Assembly: GCA_937897125.1 (NCBI GenBank)
Contig: CALCPL010000093.1
Span: 1 to 12,933 of the forward strand
Origin: an uncultured Candidatus Pelagibacter sp.
GTDB taxonomy: Bacteria > Pseudomonadota > Alphaproteobacteria > Pelagibacterales > Pelagibacteraceae
Direction: 5' to 3'
Length of the DNA: 12,933 nt
The notes beneath the pieces were generated by a model. The model was given only the letters and a program-made list of their open reading frames with translations. It did no database searches and was not told the DNA's origin. Position numbers and translations under genes: made by a program. Shown here piece after piece: positions 1 to 9,096 of the stretch; positions within the stretch are counted from its first letter, which is position 1; the number at the start of each line of letters is the position of its first letter.

Positions 1-44
1 CACCTCTCTATTCGTCGGCAGCGTCAGATGTGTATAAGAGACAG
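1..44 (+). other. Nextera (Tn5) sequencing adapter with i5 index, left end
   Basis: This is synthetic, not genomic. It reads CAC, then the 8-base index CTCTCTAT, then TCGTCGGCAGCGTC, then the 19-bp Tn5 mosaic end AGATGTGTATAAGAGACAG ending at base 44. That is the layout of the Illumina Nextera i5 adapter, and the index matches the one I know as N502/S502. Genomic sequence starts at 45. The adapter supplies the false stop codon and last six residues of the ORF that runs off this end. Confidence 0.98.
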
Positions 45-1166
45 CATTACAATAGCACCTTCTGTATTTGGGTACCTTACACCTTGCCTTGCTTTGATCT
101 CATTCTTTTTATCTTTTTCTAAAGAATTCCAATCTTCATTCCATGCACACTGCAACATATGACCATAAGTTTCCGTTAATCCATAAACGTGCATCACTTC
201 AAAGCCAAGGTTTTCCATTTTTTCAAAGATGATGCTTGGTGGCGGTGCACCTGCAGTCAAAACATTTACTTTTCTTTTTAAAGATTTTTGATCTTCTTTT
301 GGAGCATTAACAATCATATTTAATACTATTGGGGCTCCCCCAAAATGAGTTACTTCATATTTATCAATTAATTCAAACATCTTTTTTACATCGATGTTTC
401 TTAAACAAATTACTCTTGCATGTAGCATTGCTAGTGTCCAAGGATAGCACCAGCCATTACAATGGAACATTGGCACAACACATAAAAAATTTAGTTTGTT
501 AGGCATATTCCAGGCTGTGGCACTGCCAGTTGACATCAAATATGAGCCTCTGTGATGATAAACTACTCCTTTTGGGCTTCCAGTGGTTCCTGAGGTGTAC
601 CCTAATGAAATTGCTTCCCATTCATCTTTTGGTTTTTTCCATTCATAATTTTCATCACCTGTATTTAAAAAACTTTCATATTCAAGTTCTCCTATTTTTT
701 TGAAAGAACTTGTATCTATGTCTTGGTCCTCAATATCAATAATTGTAATTTTATTTTTAACATTCTTTAAAGCCTTCTCAATTACATCATGAAATTGTCT
801 ATCTACAATTAAAACCTTTGCATCACTATGCTGTAAAATATAACTTACTGTATTAGGGTCTAGTCTTGTGTTGATTGCATTAATTACCGCTCCTACCATT
901 GGTATTGAATAATGTGCTTCAAAAATTTCTGGTGTATTGAAAGCCATTATAGAAACTGTATCTCCAGTTTTTACACCCAATTTATCTAGTGCGCTGGCAA
1001 ACTTAACACATCTTTTATAAACCTCTCCCCAGGTGTACGATCTACTTTCATAAACTAAAGCTTCATAATTTGGATATATATCTTTAGTTCTTTCTAAAAA
1101 TGTTAAAGGAGAAAGAGGAACATAATTAGCCTCATTTTTATCTAAATTTGTATTGTAATGACTCAT
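45..1166 (-). CDS. AMP-forming acyl-CoA ligase (DmdB-like), C-terminus cut off by adapter
   Basis: This enzyme belongs to the ANL superfamily, which activates a carboxylic acid with ATP to an acyl-adenylate and transfers it to CoA in the cytoplasm. The 374 genomic codons cover most of the large N-terminal domain. The phosphate-binding loop YTSGTTGSPKGV is at residues 190-201 and the adenine-site motif YGLTE at 328-332. The C-terminal lid domain, with the catalytic lysine, and the later YxxGD-type motif are missing. Relatives are about 540 residues, so roughly 165 are lost. The open frame continues six residues (LSLIHI) into the adapter; these are artefactual. The start gives the N-terminus MSHYNTNLDKNEANYVPLSP, as expected for the family, one nucleotide after the stop of the acyl-CoA dehydrogenase, so the two are surely co-translated. 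The pairing suggests fatty-acid-like or methylmercaptopropionate catabolism; the substrate is inferred, not shown. Confidence 0.93.
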
Positions 1167-1167
1167 A

Positions 1168-2931
1168 TTAACTGAATTTAAAATTCATTATATAATCACT
1201 TCCCGATGTGGCAGTTTTAAAATGACTTTCGGCTCTTGGTAAAACTCTTTTAAAATAAAAATTTGCTGTTTGAATTTTATCCTCATAAAAGTCTTTGTTT
1301 TGTTCATAATCTTTAAAACTTACCTCTAAAACTTTTATCCACGCATGTGCTATAGACACAAACCCCAATGCTTTTAAATAGTCATTGCATGCTGCACTTG
1401 CATCATCTTTTGAGTTTTGAACCTTTTCTTTAATCCAATCAGTAAAGGTAGATAAGATCTCTAGATGTATTTTTAGCTCTTTTATGAAAGGTTTTAATTT
1501 TTCATTTTCAATACTGCAATCATTCTTAATCAATTCTAAATACTTATTAATTATATCGCCATTTTTATTTACCAACTTTCTAAAAACTAAATCTGCTGCT
1601 TGGATTGAGTTTGTTCCTTCATAAATGGGGGTGATTCTATTATCTCTATATAGTTGTTCTATTCCTTGGTCTTTTGTATACCCATAACCACCATGAACCT
1701 GCATAGCCTCACTTGTTATTTCCATTCCCATATCACTAAACATCGTTTTAACTACTGGTGTCATTAACGACACAAGATCTGATGCTTCCTGCTTTATTTT
1801 TTCATCTGGATGATAAAGACTAACTTCTGTTTGTTGAGATAACCAAAAACATAAAGCTCTTTCACCTTCAATAATAGATTTCATATTAAGCAAAGATTTT
1901 CTAATGTCAGCATGCTCAATTATAAAATCTGCTCCATTAGTTGATTTTGTATTATTTGTTTTTCCTTGTTTCCTTTCTTTCGCGTAACTTAAAGAATTTT
2001 GATAGGCTATTTCAGAAATTCCTAAGCCCTGAATTCCTACAACAATTCTCTCTAAATTCATCATAGTAAACATTGCATTTAACCCTTTATTCTTTAATCC
2101 AATCATATATCCAGTTGCATCATCAAAGTTTAATACACATGTAGCAGAACCTTTAATTCCCATTTTGCTTTCTATAGAACCTGTAGAAACTCCATTTCTT
2201 GCGCCAATAGATCCATCTTCATTTACCACAAACTTAGGTACTAAAAATAAGCTTATTCCTTTTGTTCCTGCTGGAGAGTCAGCTACTCTTGCAATAACTA
2301 AATGGATAATATTCTCCGTTAAGTCTTGATCACCTGAAGTAATAAAAATTTTCTGTCCACTTAATTTAAAAGATCCGTCAGATTGCTCAATAGCTTTAGT
2401 TTTTAAAAGTCCTAAATCAGTTCCACAAACTGGTTCAGTAAGGCACATCGTACCACTCCATTTTCCTTCAACCATTTTTGGAAGGTATTTTTCTTTTATT
2501 TCATCTGTAGCATGATGAGAAATACAATTATATGCACCAATACTTAACTCACTATAAAGTTTAAATGATAAACTTGCAGATGATAACATTTCATCAAAAA
2601 AAGCACTTACAGTTTTTGGCATTCCTTGTCCTCCATATTTTGGATCACAAGAAAGTGAAGTCCAGCCATCTTCTATATATTTAGAATAAGCTTCTTTATA
2701 GCCAGGCGGTGTTCTAACCACACCATTCTCTAGAACTGTTGGGTTTTCATCACCTGATTTTGCTAATGGTAATATTAAGTTTTGATTAATCTTAGCTGCT
2801 TCTTCTAAAATATCTTTTACTAATTCTGAGTTAACTTCTTTATATTTTTCAAGATCATTATAATTTTTATTATTTCTTAATTTATCAAAAAGAAACATCA
2901 TGTCTTCTACTGGTGCAGTATAATTTGGCAT
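1168..2931 (-). CDS. Acyl-CoA dehydrogenase of the ~590-residue DmdC-like type
   Basis: This is an FAD-dependent acyl-CoA dehydrogenase that would oxidise the alpha-beta bond of an acyl-CoA thioester. At 587 residues it is longer than classic 380-400 residue members and has the extra C-terminal helical domain (about 460-587) of the DmdC/large ACAD group. An N-terminal helical domain covers about 35-155. The flavin-binding motif MCLTEP is at 162-167, the beta-domain segment KMGIKG at 256-261, and QVHGGYGYTKDQGIEQLYRD at 411-430. The glutamate of IYEGTN (Glu438) is in the position of the catalytic base of this group. The N-terminus MPNYTAPVEDMMFLF is typical of DmdC-like proteins and supports the start, although no good Shine-Dalgarno precedes it. 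It lies 26 nt after leuB and 1 nt before the ligase gene. The substrate could be methylmercaptopropionyl-CoA or an ordinary fatty acyl-CoA. Confidence 0.93.
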   Translation of the reverse strand: MPNYTAPVEDMMFLFDKLRNNKNYNDLEKYKEVNSELVKDILEEAAKINQNLILPLAKSGDENPTVLENGVVRTPPGYKEAYSKYIEDGWTSLSCDPKYGGQGMPKTVSAFFDEMLSSASLSFKLYSELSIGAYNCISHHATDEIKEKYLPKMVEGKWSGTMCLTEPVCGTDLGLLKTKAIEQSDGSFKLSGQKIFITSGDQDLTENIIHLVIARVADSPAGTKGISLFLVPKFVVNEDGSIGARNGVSTGSIESKMGIKGSATCVLNFDDATGYMIGLKNKGLNAMFTMMNLERIVVGIQGLGISEIAYQNSLSYAKERKQGKTNNTKSTNGADFIIEHADIRKSLLNMKSIIEGERALCFWLSQQTEVSLYHPDEKIKQEASDLVSLMTPVVKTMFSDMGMEITSEAMQVHGGYGYTKDQGIEQLYRDNRITPIYEGTNSIQAADLVFRKLVNKNGDIINKYLELIKNDCSIENEKLKPFIKELKIHLEILSTFTDWIKEKVQNSKDDASAACNDYLKALGFVSIAHAWIKVLEVSFKDYEQNKDFYEDKIQTANFYFKRVLPRAESHFKTATSGSDYIMNFKFS

Positions 2932-2957
2932 TCCAGAACTTTAGAATAATTATTTAA

Positions 2958-4064
2958 TTATTGCAATTTTGAAATTATCGCATCACCCATATCTGATGTT
3001 GATACTTCTTTTTTTCCCTCAGAAATAATGTCTTTTGTTCTAAGACCATCATTTAAGACATCTTGCACAGCTTTTTCTAAAGCATCAGCTTCACTATCTA
3101 AATCCAATGAGTATCTTAAGGCCATTGCAAAACTTAAAATTGAGGCTATTGGGTTTGCAATTTCTTTTCCAGCAATATCTGGTGCAGAACCATGAATAGG
3201 TTCGTACATAGCTCTCATTTCTCCATCTTTATTTTTTGCACCTAAAGAAGCTGATGGTAATAAACCCAGAGATCCCGTTAACATTGAAGCTTGATCTGAA
3301 AGCATATCTCCAAATAAATTGTCAGTAACAATCACATCAAATTGCTTTGGGTTTTTTAATAATTGCATTGCACAATTGTCAGCAAGCATATGACTTAATT
3401 CTACATCTTTATATTCTTTGTCGTGTAGCTCTTGGACTTCTTCTTTCCAAAGTTGTCCAGCTTCCATTACATTCGACTTTTCACATGAAGTAACCTTATT
3501 TGATCTCTTTCTTGCTAGATCAAAAGCTACTTTTGCTACTCTAACTATTTCGCTAGTTGTATATGAGTGGGTATTAATCCCTTTTCTTTCACCATTTTCT
3601 ATTGGCTTAATTCCTCTTGGCTCACCAAAATAAATTCCACCTGTTAATTCTCTAACTATCATAATGTCTAATCCAGATACAATTTCTGGTTTTAGGGTTG
3701 AGGCATCAACTAATTGCTCAAAACAAATTGCGGGTCTTAAATTTGCAAATAGTTTTAATTCTTTTCTTAATTTCAATAAGGCTCTTTCTGGTTTTTTTGA
3801 AAAATCTAAGTTATCCCATTTTGGTCCACCAACTGCACCCAACATAACAAATTCACTTTCTAAAGCTTTATAAAAAACTTCATCCGTAATTGGTGTTCCA
3901 TGCTTATCATAAGAACAACCACCAGCTAAATCTTGATCAATTTCAAAATCTAGAGATTTATTTGAATTCAACCATAAAATAACTTTTTTAACTTCTTGAA
4001 TAACTTCAGGTCCAATGCCATCCCCAGGTAGAAGTAAAATTTTTCTTTTTTTAATTTTTATCAT
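2958..4064 (-). CDS. leuB: 3-isopropylmalate dehydrogenase LeuB
   Basis: LeuB oxidatively decarboxylates (2R,3S)-3-isopropylmalate to 2-oxoisocaproate with NAD+, the third step of leucine synthesis, in the cytoplasm. The 368 residues are full length for the family. The N-terminal [11 protein letters not shown] motif is at 11-21 and the substrate arginines lie around [10 protein letters not shown] and NLRP (94-111). The lysine of [10 protein letters not shown] is at 196, the signature [20 protein letters not shown] at 249-268, and the NAD-binding [13 protein letters not shown] at 287-299. The start overlaps the last 14 nt of leuD, indicating translational coupling. It completes a leuC-leuD-leuB block; leuA is not in this window. 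The next gene downstream is the acyl-CoA dehydrogenase, 26 nt away with no terminator visible between them. Confidence 0.98.
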   Translation of the reverse strand: MIKIKKRKILLLPGDGIGPEVIQEVKKVILWLNSNKSLDFEIDQDLAGGCSYDKHGTPITDEVFYKALESEFVMLGAVGGPKWDNLDFSKKPERALLKLRKELKLFANLRPAICFEQLVDASTLKPEIVSGLDIMIVRELTGGIYFGEPRGIKPIENGERKGINTHSYTTSEIVRVAKVAFDLARKRSNKVTSCEKSNVMEAGQLWKEEVQELHDKEYKDVELSHMLADNCAMQLLKNPKQFDVIVTDNLFGDMLSDQASMLTGSLGLLPSASLGAKNKDGEMRAMYEPIHGSAPDIAGKEIANPIASILSFAMALRYSLDLDSEADALEKAVQDVLNDGLRTKDIISEGKKEVSTSDMGDAIISKLQ

Positions 4065-4662
4065 TAAATATCCATGGTTTACTATTTTTTAAGTTTTCTT
4101 CAAAGGTTGTGATTTTTTCTTTTTTGGCTAATGACAGCGCAATATCATCAAGCCCTTCTAATAAACATTTTTTCTTAAAAGGATCAATATCAAACTTGAT
4201 TTCACTATTTCCAAAAATTACCTTTTCTTCATTTAAGTCTATTGAAATTTCTTCTTTTCTTTTTGAATATTCTGATAATTCTTTTATTTTTTCTTCTGGT
4301 AAAGTAATTGGTAAAATTCCATTTTTGAAACAGTTACTGTAAAAAATATCAGCATAACTAGAGCTTATCACGCATGTAATTCCAAAATCTAAAAGTGCCC
4401 ATGGCGCATGCTCTCTTGATGAACCACAGCCAAAGTTTTTTCCTGCAATTAATATTTTTGATTGATTGTGAGGTTTTTGATTTAGAATAAAATCTTTTAT
4501 TTCATTTCCATTATCATCATACCTCATTTCAAAAAATAAGTTTTTTCCTAACCCTGTTCTTTTAATTGTTTTAAGAAATTGTTTTGGAATAATCATATCT
4601 GTATCAATATTTACTATTGGTAAATAAACTGGGATACTTGTAAGTGAATTGAATTTTTGCAT
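4051..4662 (-). CDS. leuD: 3-isopropylmalate dehydratase small subunit LeuD
   Basis: LeuD pairs with LeuC to isomerise 2-isopropylmalate to 3-isopropylmalate in leucine synthesis. The swivel-domain features are present: [18 protein letters not shown] near the N-terminus, then [20 protein letters not shown] (the glycine-rich loop with the SSREH substrate contact), then the segment [10 protein letters not shown] chose the ATG at 4662, which gives 203 residues beginning MQKFNSLT, because family members usually start there and it leaves one nucleotide after the leuC stop. A longer form starting at 4689 (MMLESIKTK, 212 residues) would overlap leuC by 26 nt. It has a GGA-type sequence upstream and cannot be excluded. 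The 3' end overlaps leuB by 14 nt. No residue appears missing. Confidence 0.96.
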   Translation of the reverse strand: MQKFNSLTSIPVYLPIVNIDTDMIIPKQFLKTIKRTGLGKNLFFEMRYDDNGNEIKDFILNQKPHNQSKILIAGKNFGCGSSREHAPWALLDFGITCVISSSYADIFYSNCFKNGILPITLPEEKIKELSEYSKRKEEISIDLNEEKVIFGNSEIKFDIDPFKKKCLLEGLDDIALSLAKKEKITTFEENLKNSKPWIFNDKN

Positions 4663-4663
4663 T

Positions 4664-6067
4664 TTAGTTTTGATACTTTCTAACATCATCTAAGTTTCCA
4701 GAAATTGCAGCTGCTGCTGCCATTCCAGGGCTGACTAAATGTGTTCTTCCACCTCTACCCTGTCTTCCTTCAAAATTTCTGTTTGAAGTTGAAGCACATC
4801 TTTCTCCTTGTTTTAATTTATCCGCATTCATTGCAAGACACATTGAGCAACCGGGCTCTCTCCATTCAAAACCTGAAGCTATAAATATTTTATCTAGGCC
4901 TTCCTGCTCTGCCTGCTCTTTAACTAAGCCTGAGCCTGGAACAACCATTGCATGAACATGGGATGCTTTCTTTTTATCTTTTAATATTTTAGCAGCTTCT
5001 CTCAAATCTTCAATTCTACCATTCGTACAGCTTCCTATAAAAACCTTATCAATCTTAATATCTGTAGCAAGTGTATCCGCCTCTAAACCCATGTAATTTA
5101 ATGACCTTTCTAAAGAGTTTCTTTTGTCTTCATCTTGTTCATTTTTAGGATTTGGAACTTTGCCATCTATAGTGATTACATCTTGTGGAGAAGTTCCCCA
5201 GGTAATCATTGGTAAAATATCTTCTGCTACTAAATCTATTTCTTTATCAAATTTAGCTCCATCATCAGTTTTTAAATTTTCCCAATATTTCATAGCCTTA
5301 TCCCAATTTTCATTTTTTGGAGACATCGGTTTACCTTTTAAATATTCAAATATTTTTTCATCTGGAGCGATTAATCCTGCTCTTGCTCCTCCTTCAATAG
5401 TCATATTACAAATTGTCATTCGTTGCTCTACACTTAAAGATGAAATTAGGCTGCCAGCGTACTCTATGACCGACCCTGTTCCTCCTGCAGTTCCAATCTG
5501 TCCTATAATTTGTAAGATTACATCTTTAGAGGTAACACCAATAGGAAGTTTTCCATTAACATTAATTCTAAAATTCTTTGCTTTTTTTTGAACCAATGTT
5601 TGCGTTGCTAGGACATGCTCTACTTCCGAGGTACCAATTCCAAATGCCAAAGCACCAAATGCGCCATGTGTTGCTGTGTGACTGTCTCCGCAAACAATTA
5701 CTGTCCCAGGTTGTGTAAAGCCTTGTTCTGGACCAATGATATGGACAATTCCTTGTCTCTTGTCGTTCATTCCTAAATATTGAACTCCAAATTCTTTACA
5801 ATTGCTTTCTAAGGTATCTACTTGAATTTTAGATTCTGCATCTTCTATTCCTTTAGATCTATCGGTAGTTGGAACATTATGGTCTGCAACTGCTAGAGTT
5901 AAGCCAGGTTGTCTAACTTTTCTATTAGAGTTTCTTAATCCTTCAAAAGCTTGTGGGCTTGTCACTTCATGAACTAAATGTCGATCAACAAATAATAATG
6001 CTGTACCATCATCTTGCTGATCTACTAAGTGATCGTTCCAAATTTTATCGTAAAGAGTTAAAGGCAT
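4664..6067 (-). CDS. leuC: 3-isopropylmalate dehydratase large subunit LeuC
   Basis: LeuC is the 4Fe-4S aconitase-family subunit that, with LeuD, converts 2-isopropylmalate to 3-isopropylmalate. The length of 467 residues is standard. The three cluster cysteines are visible: Cys347 in GSCTNGR, and Cys407 and Cys410 in [11 protein letters not shown]. Other conserved blocks are [14 protein letters not shown] (28-41), [20 protein letters not shown] (125-144) and [20 protein letters not shown] (428-447). The start lies 11 nt after the rplS stop, on the same strand and with no terminator between them, so leucine synthesis seems to be read from the ribosomal protein transcript. No leader peptide rich in leucine codons or attenuator is seen ahead of it. 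Confidence 0.98.
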   Translation of the reverse strand: MPLTLYDKIWNDHLVDQQDDGTALLFVDRHLVHEVTSPQAFEGLRNSNRKVRQPGLTLAVADHNVPTTDRSKGIEDAESKIQVDTLESNCKEFGVQYLGMNDKRQGIVHIIGPEQGFTQPGTVIVCGDSHTATHGAFGALAFGIGTSEVEHVLATQTLVQKKAKNFRINVNGKLPIGVTSKDVILQIIGQIGTAGGTGSVIEYAGSLISSLSVEQRMTICNMTIEGGARAGLIAPDEKIFEYLKGKPMSPKNENWDKAMKYWENLKTDDGAKFDKEIDLVAEDILPMITWGTSPQDVITIDGKVPNPKNEQDEDKRNSLERSLNYMGLEADTLATDIKIDKVFIGSCTNGRIEDLREAAKILKDKKKASHVHAMVVPGSGLVKEQAEQEGLDKIFIASGFEWREPGCSMCLAMNADKLKQGERCASTSNRNFEGRQGRGGRTHLVSPGMAAAAAISGNLDDVRKYQN

Positions 6068-6078
6068 TGAAAAAAAAA

Positions 6079-6573
6079 TTATTTTTTTTCTTCTGATTTT
6101 TCTATTTTTGGTTCTGCTTGAACTTCTGTTGGTTTTTCTGCATCTACTGCTACTGGTGCTAAAGTTTCTTCAGTTACCATTTCTGGTTTAACATCAACTT
6201 CTATACCAATTTTTTTTCTAATTCTTTCTGCAATTCTAGCTGATTTACCAGTTCTATCTCTTAAGTAATATAATTTTGCTCTTCTAACTTTTCCATGTCT
6301 AATAACAGTAATTGAATCAATTACTGTTCCATATAGTGGGAATGTTCTCTCAACACCTTCACCAAATGATATTTTTCTAACTGTAAACGAAGAGTTTAAA
6401 TCTCTATTTTTTCTAGCAATACACACACCTTCAAAATATTGAATTCTATCTTTTTTACCTTCTGTAATTCTAACACCAACTTTTACTATATCTCCTGGAA
6501 AAAAATCTGGAATTTTCTTCTCAGCTAGTATTTTTTTAACGTTATGTTGGTTTATTTCTTCAATTGTTTTCAT
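6079..6573 (-). CDS. rplS: 50S ribosomal protein bL19
   Basis: bL19 sits at the interface between the large and small ribosomal subunits. The conserved core covers about residues 1-125, including [20 protein letters not shown] (24-43), [29 protein letters not shown] (63-81) and [18 protein letters not shown] (97-114). The usual length is about 115-125 residues. This protein has a further low-complexity tail (about 128-164) rich in Glu, Lys, Val, Ala and Pro and ending KIEKSEEKK. Such tails occur in other alphaproteobacterial bL19 proteins and are probably disordered. The gene lies 16 nt after trmD and 11 nt before leuC. No clear Shine-Dalgarno precedes the ATG. Confidence 0.98.
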   Translation of the reverse strand: MKTIEEINQHNVKKILAEKKIPDFFPGDIVKVGVRITEGKKDRIQYFEGVCIARKNRDLNSSFTVRKISFGEGVERTFPLYGTVIDSITVIRHGKVRRAKLYYLRDRTGKSARIAERIRKKIGIEVDVKPEMVTEETLAPVAVDAEKPTEVQAEPKIEKSEEKK

Positions 6574-6589
6574 AGTAGTATTTATTAAG

Positions 6590-7276
6590 TTAGTTTTTCT
6601 TATATTTTTCCCACAAATCTGGTCTTCGGACGCGTGTTATAGCCTCTGATTGTGATAAACGCCAGTCTTTAATTTTGTTGTGATCTCCTGATAATAACAC
6701 TTCTGGAACACTTTTTTCCTCCCAAATTTGAGGTTTTGTGTATTGGGGGTACTCCAAAAGCCCGTTCTCAAAACTCTCATCAGTCTTTGAATGTTCATTT
6801 CCCAAGACACCTGGAAGCAACCTAAGAACACTATCCAACACAACAAATGCTGCAGTTTCACCTCCAGATAAAATAAAATCTCCTATGCTAAGTTCTTCTA
6901 TATTCCTTGTAGATAATAATCTTTCATCAACACCTTCAAAATGACCACAAATTAAACTAATGGATTTTTCTTTAGATAGTTCTAGTGCCAATTTCTGATC
7001 AAGCTTTTTTCCTTTTGGTGATAAATAAAAAATTCTTTCACCTTCTTTTTTATTTTCATCAAGAGATTTTGCTAAGATGTCAGCTTTCAATAACATTCCA
7101 GATCCACCTCCAAAAGGAGTATCATCTACTGTTTTGTGTTTATCCTCAGCGGCCTCTCTAATATTTACAACTTTTAAATCCCAAATTTTATTTGTTAAAG
7201 CTTTTCCATATAGCCCTTTATTTAAAGGGCCAGGAAAAAAATCAGGATAGAGTGTGAATATCTGAGCTTGCCACAT
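6590..7276 (-). CDS. trmD: tRNA (guanine-37-N1)-methyltransferase TrmD
   Basis: TrmD methylates N1 of G37 next to the anticodon of tRNAs reading CNN-type codons, using S-adenosylmethionine, and prevents +1 frameshifting. It is a SPOUT enzyme with a trefoil knot. Visible landmarks are [14 protein letters not shown] (49-62), [11 protein letters not shown] (84-94), the knot segments [13 protein letters not shown] (108-120) and [11 protein letters not shown] (130-140), the catalytic arginine in DSVLRLLPG (Arg152), and [10 protein letters not shown] (173-182). At the position aligned with the E. coli catalytic Asp169 the sequence reads TDESF, placing Glu167 there with Asp166 just before it. The length of 228 is close to the family norm. 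The gene begins 8 nt after rpsP; rimM, normally between these two, is not present. Confidence 0.98.
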   Translation of the reverse strand: MWQAQIFTLYPDFFPGPLNKGLYGKALTNKIWDLKVVNIREAAEDKHKTVDDTPFGGGSGMLLKADILAKSLDENKKEGERIFYLSPKGKKLDQKLALELSKEKSISLICGHFEGVDERLLSTRNIEELSIGDFILSGGETAAFVVLDSVLRLLPGVLGNEHSKTDESFENGLLEYPQYTKPQIWEEKSVPEVLLSGDHNKIKDWRLSQSEAITRVRRPDLWEKYKKN

Positions 7277-7284
7277 GAATCCAA

Positions 7285-7704
7285 CTATTTAGCTTCTTCC
7301 TTTGGAGCTTCTGCTGCTGGAGCTGCTTCTGCTTTAGGAGCTTCTTCCTTTGGAGCTTCTGCTGCTGGAGCTGCTGCTGGAGCTGCTTCGTCTCCTTCTT
7401 TTTTTCTTTCTTTTTTAGGAATAGCTTTATTTGGATTACTACCGTTTGCAGGCATTGCTATAATACCATTTTCACCTAAAATTCTTGCAACTCTAGTAGT
7501 TGGTTGAGCACCTTGACCTAACCAATATTTAATTCTTTCTGCTTCTAGTCCTACTCTTTCTTTTTTATCTTTTGGTAAAAGAGGATTAAAGAATCCTACC
7601 TTCTCAATAAATCTTCCATCTCTTGCACGACGACTGTCGGCTATAACTACTTTGTATACTGGTCTTTTCTTTGTTCCACCTCTTGATAGTCTTATTTTTA
7701 TCAT
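7285..7704 (-). CDS. rpsP: 30S ribosomal protein bS16 with Ala/Glu/Pro/Lys tail
   Basis: bS16 is an assembly protein of the 30S subunit. The conserved core is residues 1 to about 85: [20 protein letters not shown], then [20 protein letters not shown] (22-41), then the [19 protein letters not shown] segment (55-73). Many bS16 proteins end near residue 80-90. Here a tail runs to 139, basic at first (PKKERKKE) and then built of Ala, Glu, Pro and Lys. It contains the decapeptide [10 protein letters not shown] twice (113-122 and 129-138). A good Shine-Dalgarno, AAGGA, is placed six nucleotides before the ATG, one of the few clear ones in the window. The gene lies 14 nt after ffh and 8 nt before trmD. 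Confidence 0.98.
   Translation of the reverse strand: MIKIRLSRGGTKKRPVYKVVIADSRRARDGRFIEKVGFFNPLLPKDKKERVGLEAERIKYWLGQGAQPTTRVARILGENGIIAMPANGSNPNKAIPKKERKKEGDEAAPAAAPAAEAPKEEAPKAEAAPAAEAPKEEAK
7291..7375 (-). repeat. Two 37-bp direct repeats, 48-nt period, in the rpsP tail
   Basis: Bases 7291-7327 and 7339-7375 are identical 37-mers starting AGCTTCTTCCTTTGGAGCTT on the plus strand. The 48-nt spacing equals 16 codons, so the repeat keeps the reading frame and encodes the duplicated [10 protein letters not shown] of bS16. A further partial GCTGGAGCTGCT unit follows at about 7374-7387. This looks like slippage or unequal duplication inside a low-complexity tail. It is also a spot where short-read assembly could gain or lose a unit. 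Confidence 0.93.
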
Positions 7705-7710
7705 TTTTTT

Positions 7711-7715
7711 TCCTT
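7711..7715 (-). promoter_or_regulatory. Shine-Dalgarno of rpsP (AAGGA)
   Basis: On the minus strand AAGGA is followed by six A residues and the rpsP ATG. It is a strong site by the standard of this window, where most genes lack an obvious Shine-Dalgarno, and it fits the high expression expected of a ribosomal protein. Confidence 0.7.
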
Positions 7716-7718
7716 TTT

Positions 7719-9077
7719 TTATTTAAGTTGATTTAGTAGCTCTGGAGGTATTCCTTTATCAGACATACCCTTCAGGTTTCCTTTTGACATCTTCTTCATC
7801 ATTTCAGACATCATTTTAAATTGCTTAAGCAATTTATTGATAGTGGCCGCATCTGTTCCAGAGCCATTAGCAATTCTTTTTTTCCTAGAACCATCAATGA
7901 TTTTAGGATTTCCTCTTTCTTTTTTTGTCATAGATAAAATGATTGCTTCATTTTTAGTAATAACGCTTTCATCAATTCCCGAAGCATCCATTTGTGATTT
8001 CATTTTAGAAACACCTGGCATAAACGACATAATTCCTTCTATGCCTCCCATTTTTTTCATTTGTCTAAGCTGTGTTAAATAATCTTCCATAGAGAATTGT
8101 CCTTTTTTTAAATTCTCTTCTGCTTTTTTTATATTCTCTTCACCAAGATCTTCTGCAGCTTTTTCGACAAGAGAAACGATGTCTCCCATACCTAATATTC
8201 TATTAGCTATTCTATCTGGGTGAAAAACCTCTAAATTTTCTATTTTTTCTCCTACCCCTAAAAACTTAATTGGCACTTGAGAAACATATTTCATACTAAG
8301 GGCCGCACCACCTCTTGCATCACCATCAGCTCTTGTTAAAACAATACCTGTCAAATTTACAGTATTCTTAAATTCTTTTGCCACTTCTGCAGCAACTTGT
8401 CCTGTCAAAGAATCTGCAACTAAAAATACTTCCGTTGGGTTAATTATACTTTCTATTTGTTTAATCTCACTCATCATCTGAAGGTCTATTTGTGTTCTGC
8501 CTGCTGTATCAAATAATATAATCTCTGCACCATTTAGGTTTGCAGCACTAACTGCTCTTCTACAAATATCTGCTGGTAGCTGCCCTTCAATAATAGGTAG
8601 TGTTAAAATATCATTTTGCTCTCCTAATGATCTTAGTTGTTCTTGTGCAGCTGGCCTATACACATCAAGACTGACCATCATTATTTTTTTCTTTTTATTT
8701 TTTTCTAAATATTTGGCTAATTTTGCTGTTGTTGTAGTTTTACCAGAACCTTGAAGACCTACCAGCATCATTGGAACTGGCGGAACTGCATTTAAATTAA
8801 TATCTGTGTTGCTTTCACCTAAAAGGCTTACTAGTTCGTCATAAACAATTTTAACAACCATATCTCCTGGGGAGGTTGATCGAATTATTTCTTGACCCAT
8901 AACCTTTGGCTTAACTTTTTCTATAAAATCTTTAGTTACATCTAGAGACACATCGGCTTCTAATAAAGCCTGTCTAATACTTCTTAGGCCTTCATCTACT
9001 TGATTCTCATCAAGTGAAGCTGCTTTTTTTAAAGAAGAAAAAATTTCTTCGAATTTATTTGTTAAGTTTTCAAACAT
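7719..9077 (-). CDS. ffh: Signal recognition particle protein Ffh
   Basis: Ffh binds 4.5S RNA and signal peptides emerging from the ribosome, and delivers them to FtsY at the membrane. The protein of 452 residues has the N domain (about 1-95, with the [11 protein letters not shown] motif at 37-47). The GTPase G domain follows: G1 GLQGSGKT (107-114), the insertion-box segment [11 protein letters not shown] (138-148), G3 DTAGR (190-194), G4 TRAD (248-251) leading into DGDARGG. The methionine-rich M domain (about 325-452) has the finger-loop region [17 protein letters not shown] (340-356) and the RNA-binding segment [12 protein letters not shown] (398-409). G4 reads TRxD instead of the commoner TKxD, which I believe is usual in alphaproteobacteria. 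It is the first gene of the nine-gene run and its 5' region is unusually structured. The ATG start is the family start. Confidence 0.98.
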   Translation of the reverse strand: MFENLTNKFEEIFSSLKKAASLDENQVDEGLRSIRQALLEADVSLDVTKDFIEKVKPKVMGQEIIRSTSPGDMVVKIVYDELVSLLGESNTDINLNAVPPVPMMLVGLQGSGKTTTTAKLAKYLEKNKKKKIMMVSLDVYRPAAQEQLRSLGEQNDILTLPIIEGQLPADICRRAVSAANLNGAEIILFDTAGRTQIDLQMMSEIKQIESIINPTEVFLVADSLTGQVAAEVAKEFKNTVNLTGIVLTRADGDARGGAALSMKYVSQVPIKFLGVGEKIENLEVFHPDRIANRILGMGDIVSLVEKAAEDLGEENIKKAEENLKKGQFSMEDYLTQLRQMKKMGGIEGIMSFMPGVSKMKSQMDASGIDESVITKNEAIILSMTKKERGNPKIIDGSRKKRIANGSGTDAATINKLLKQFKMMSEMMKKMSKGNLKGMSDKGIPPELLNQLK

Positions 9078-9096
9078 ATTTATTACGCACAGCAGT

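Noticed and set aside
4051..4064. leuD/leuB overlap as a possible frameshift fusion
   Set aside because: Both proteins have complete, family-like ends; a 14-nt overlap is ordinary translational coupling in compact genomes.
5124..5591. 155-codon plus-strand open frame
   Set aside because: It lies wholly antisense to the conserved core of leuC and has no family features of its own.
7268..7507. Plus-strand Ala/Ser/Gly-rich open frame resembling a repeat protein
   Set aside because: It is the antisense shadow of the repetitive bS16 tail; rpsP on the other strand is unmistakable.
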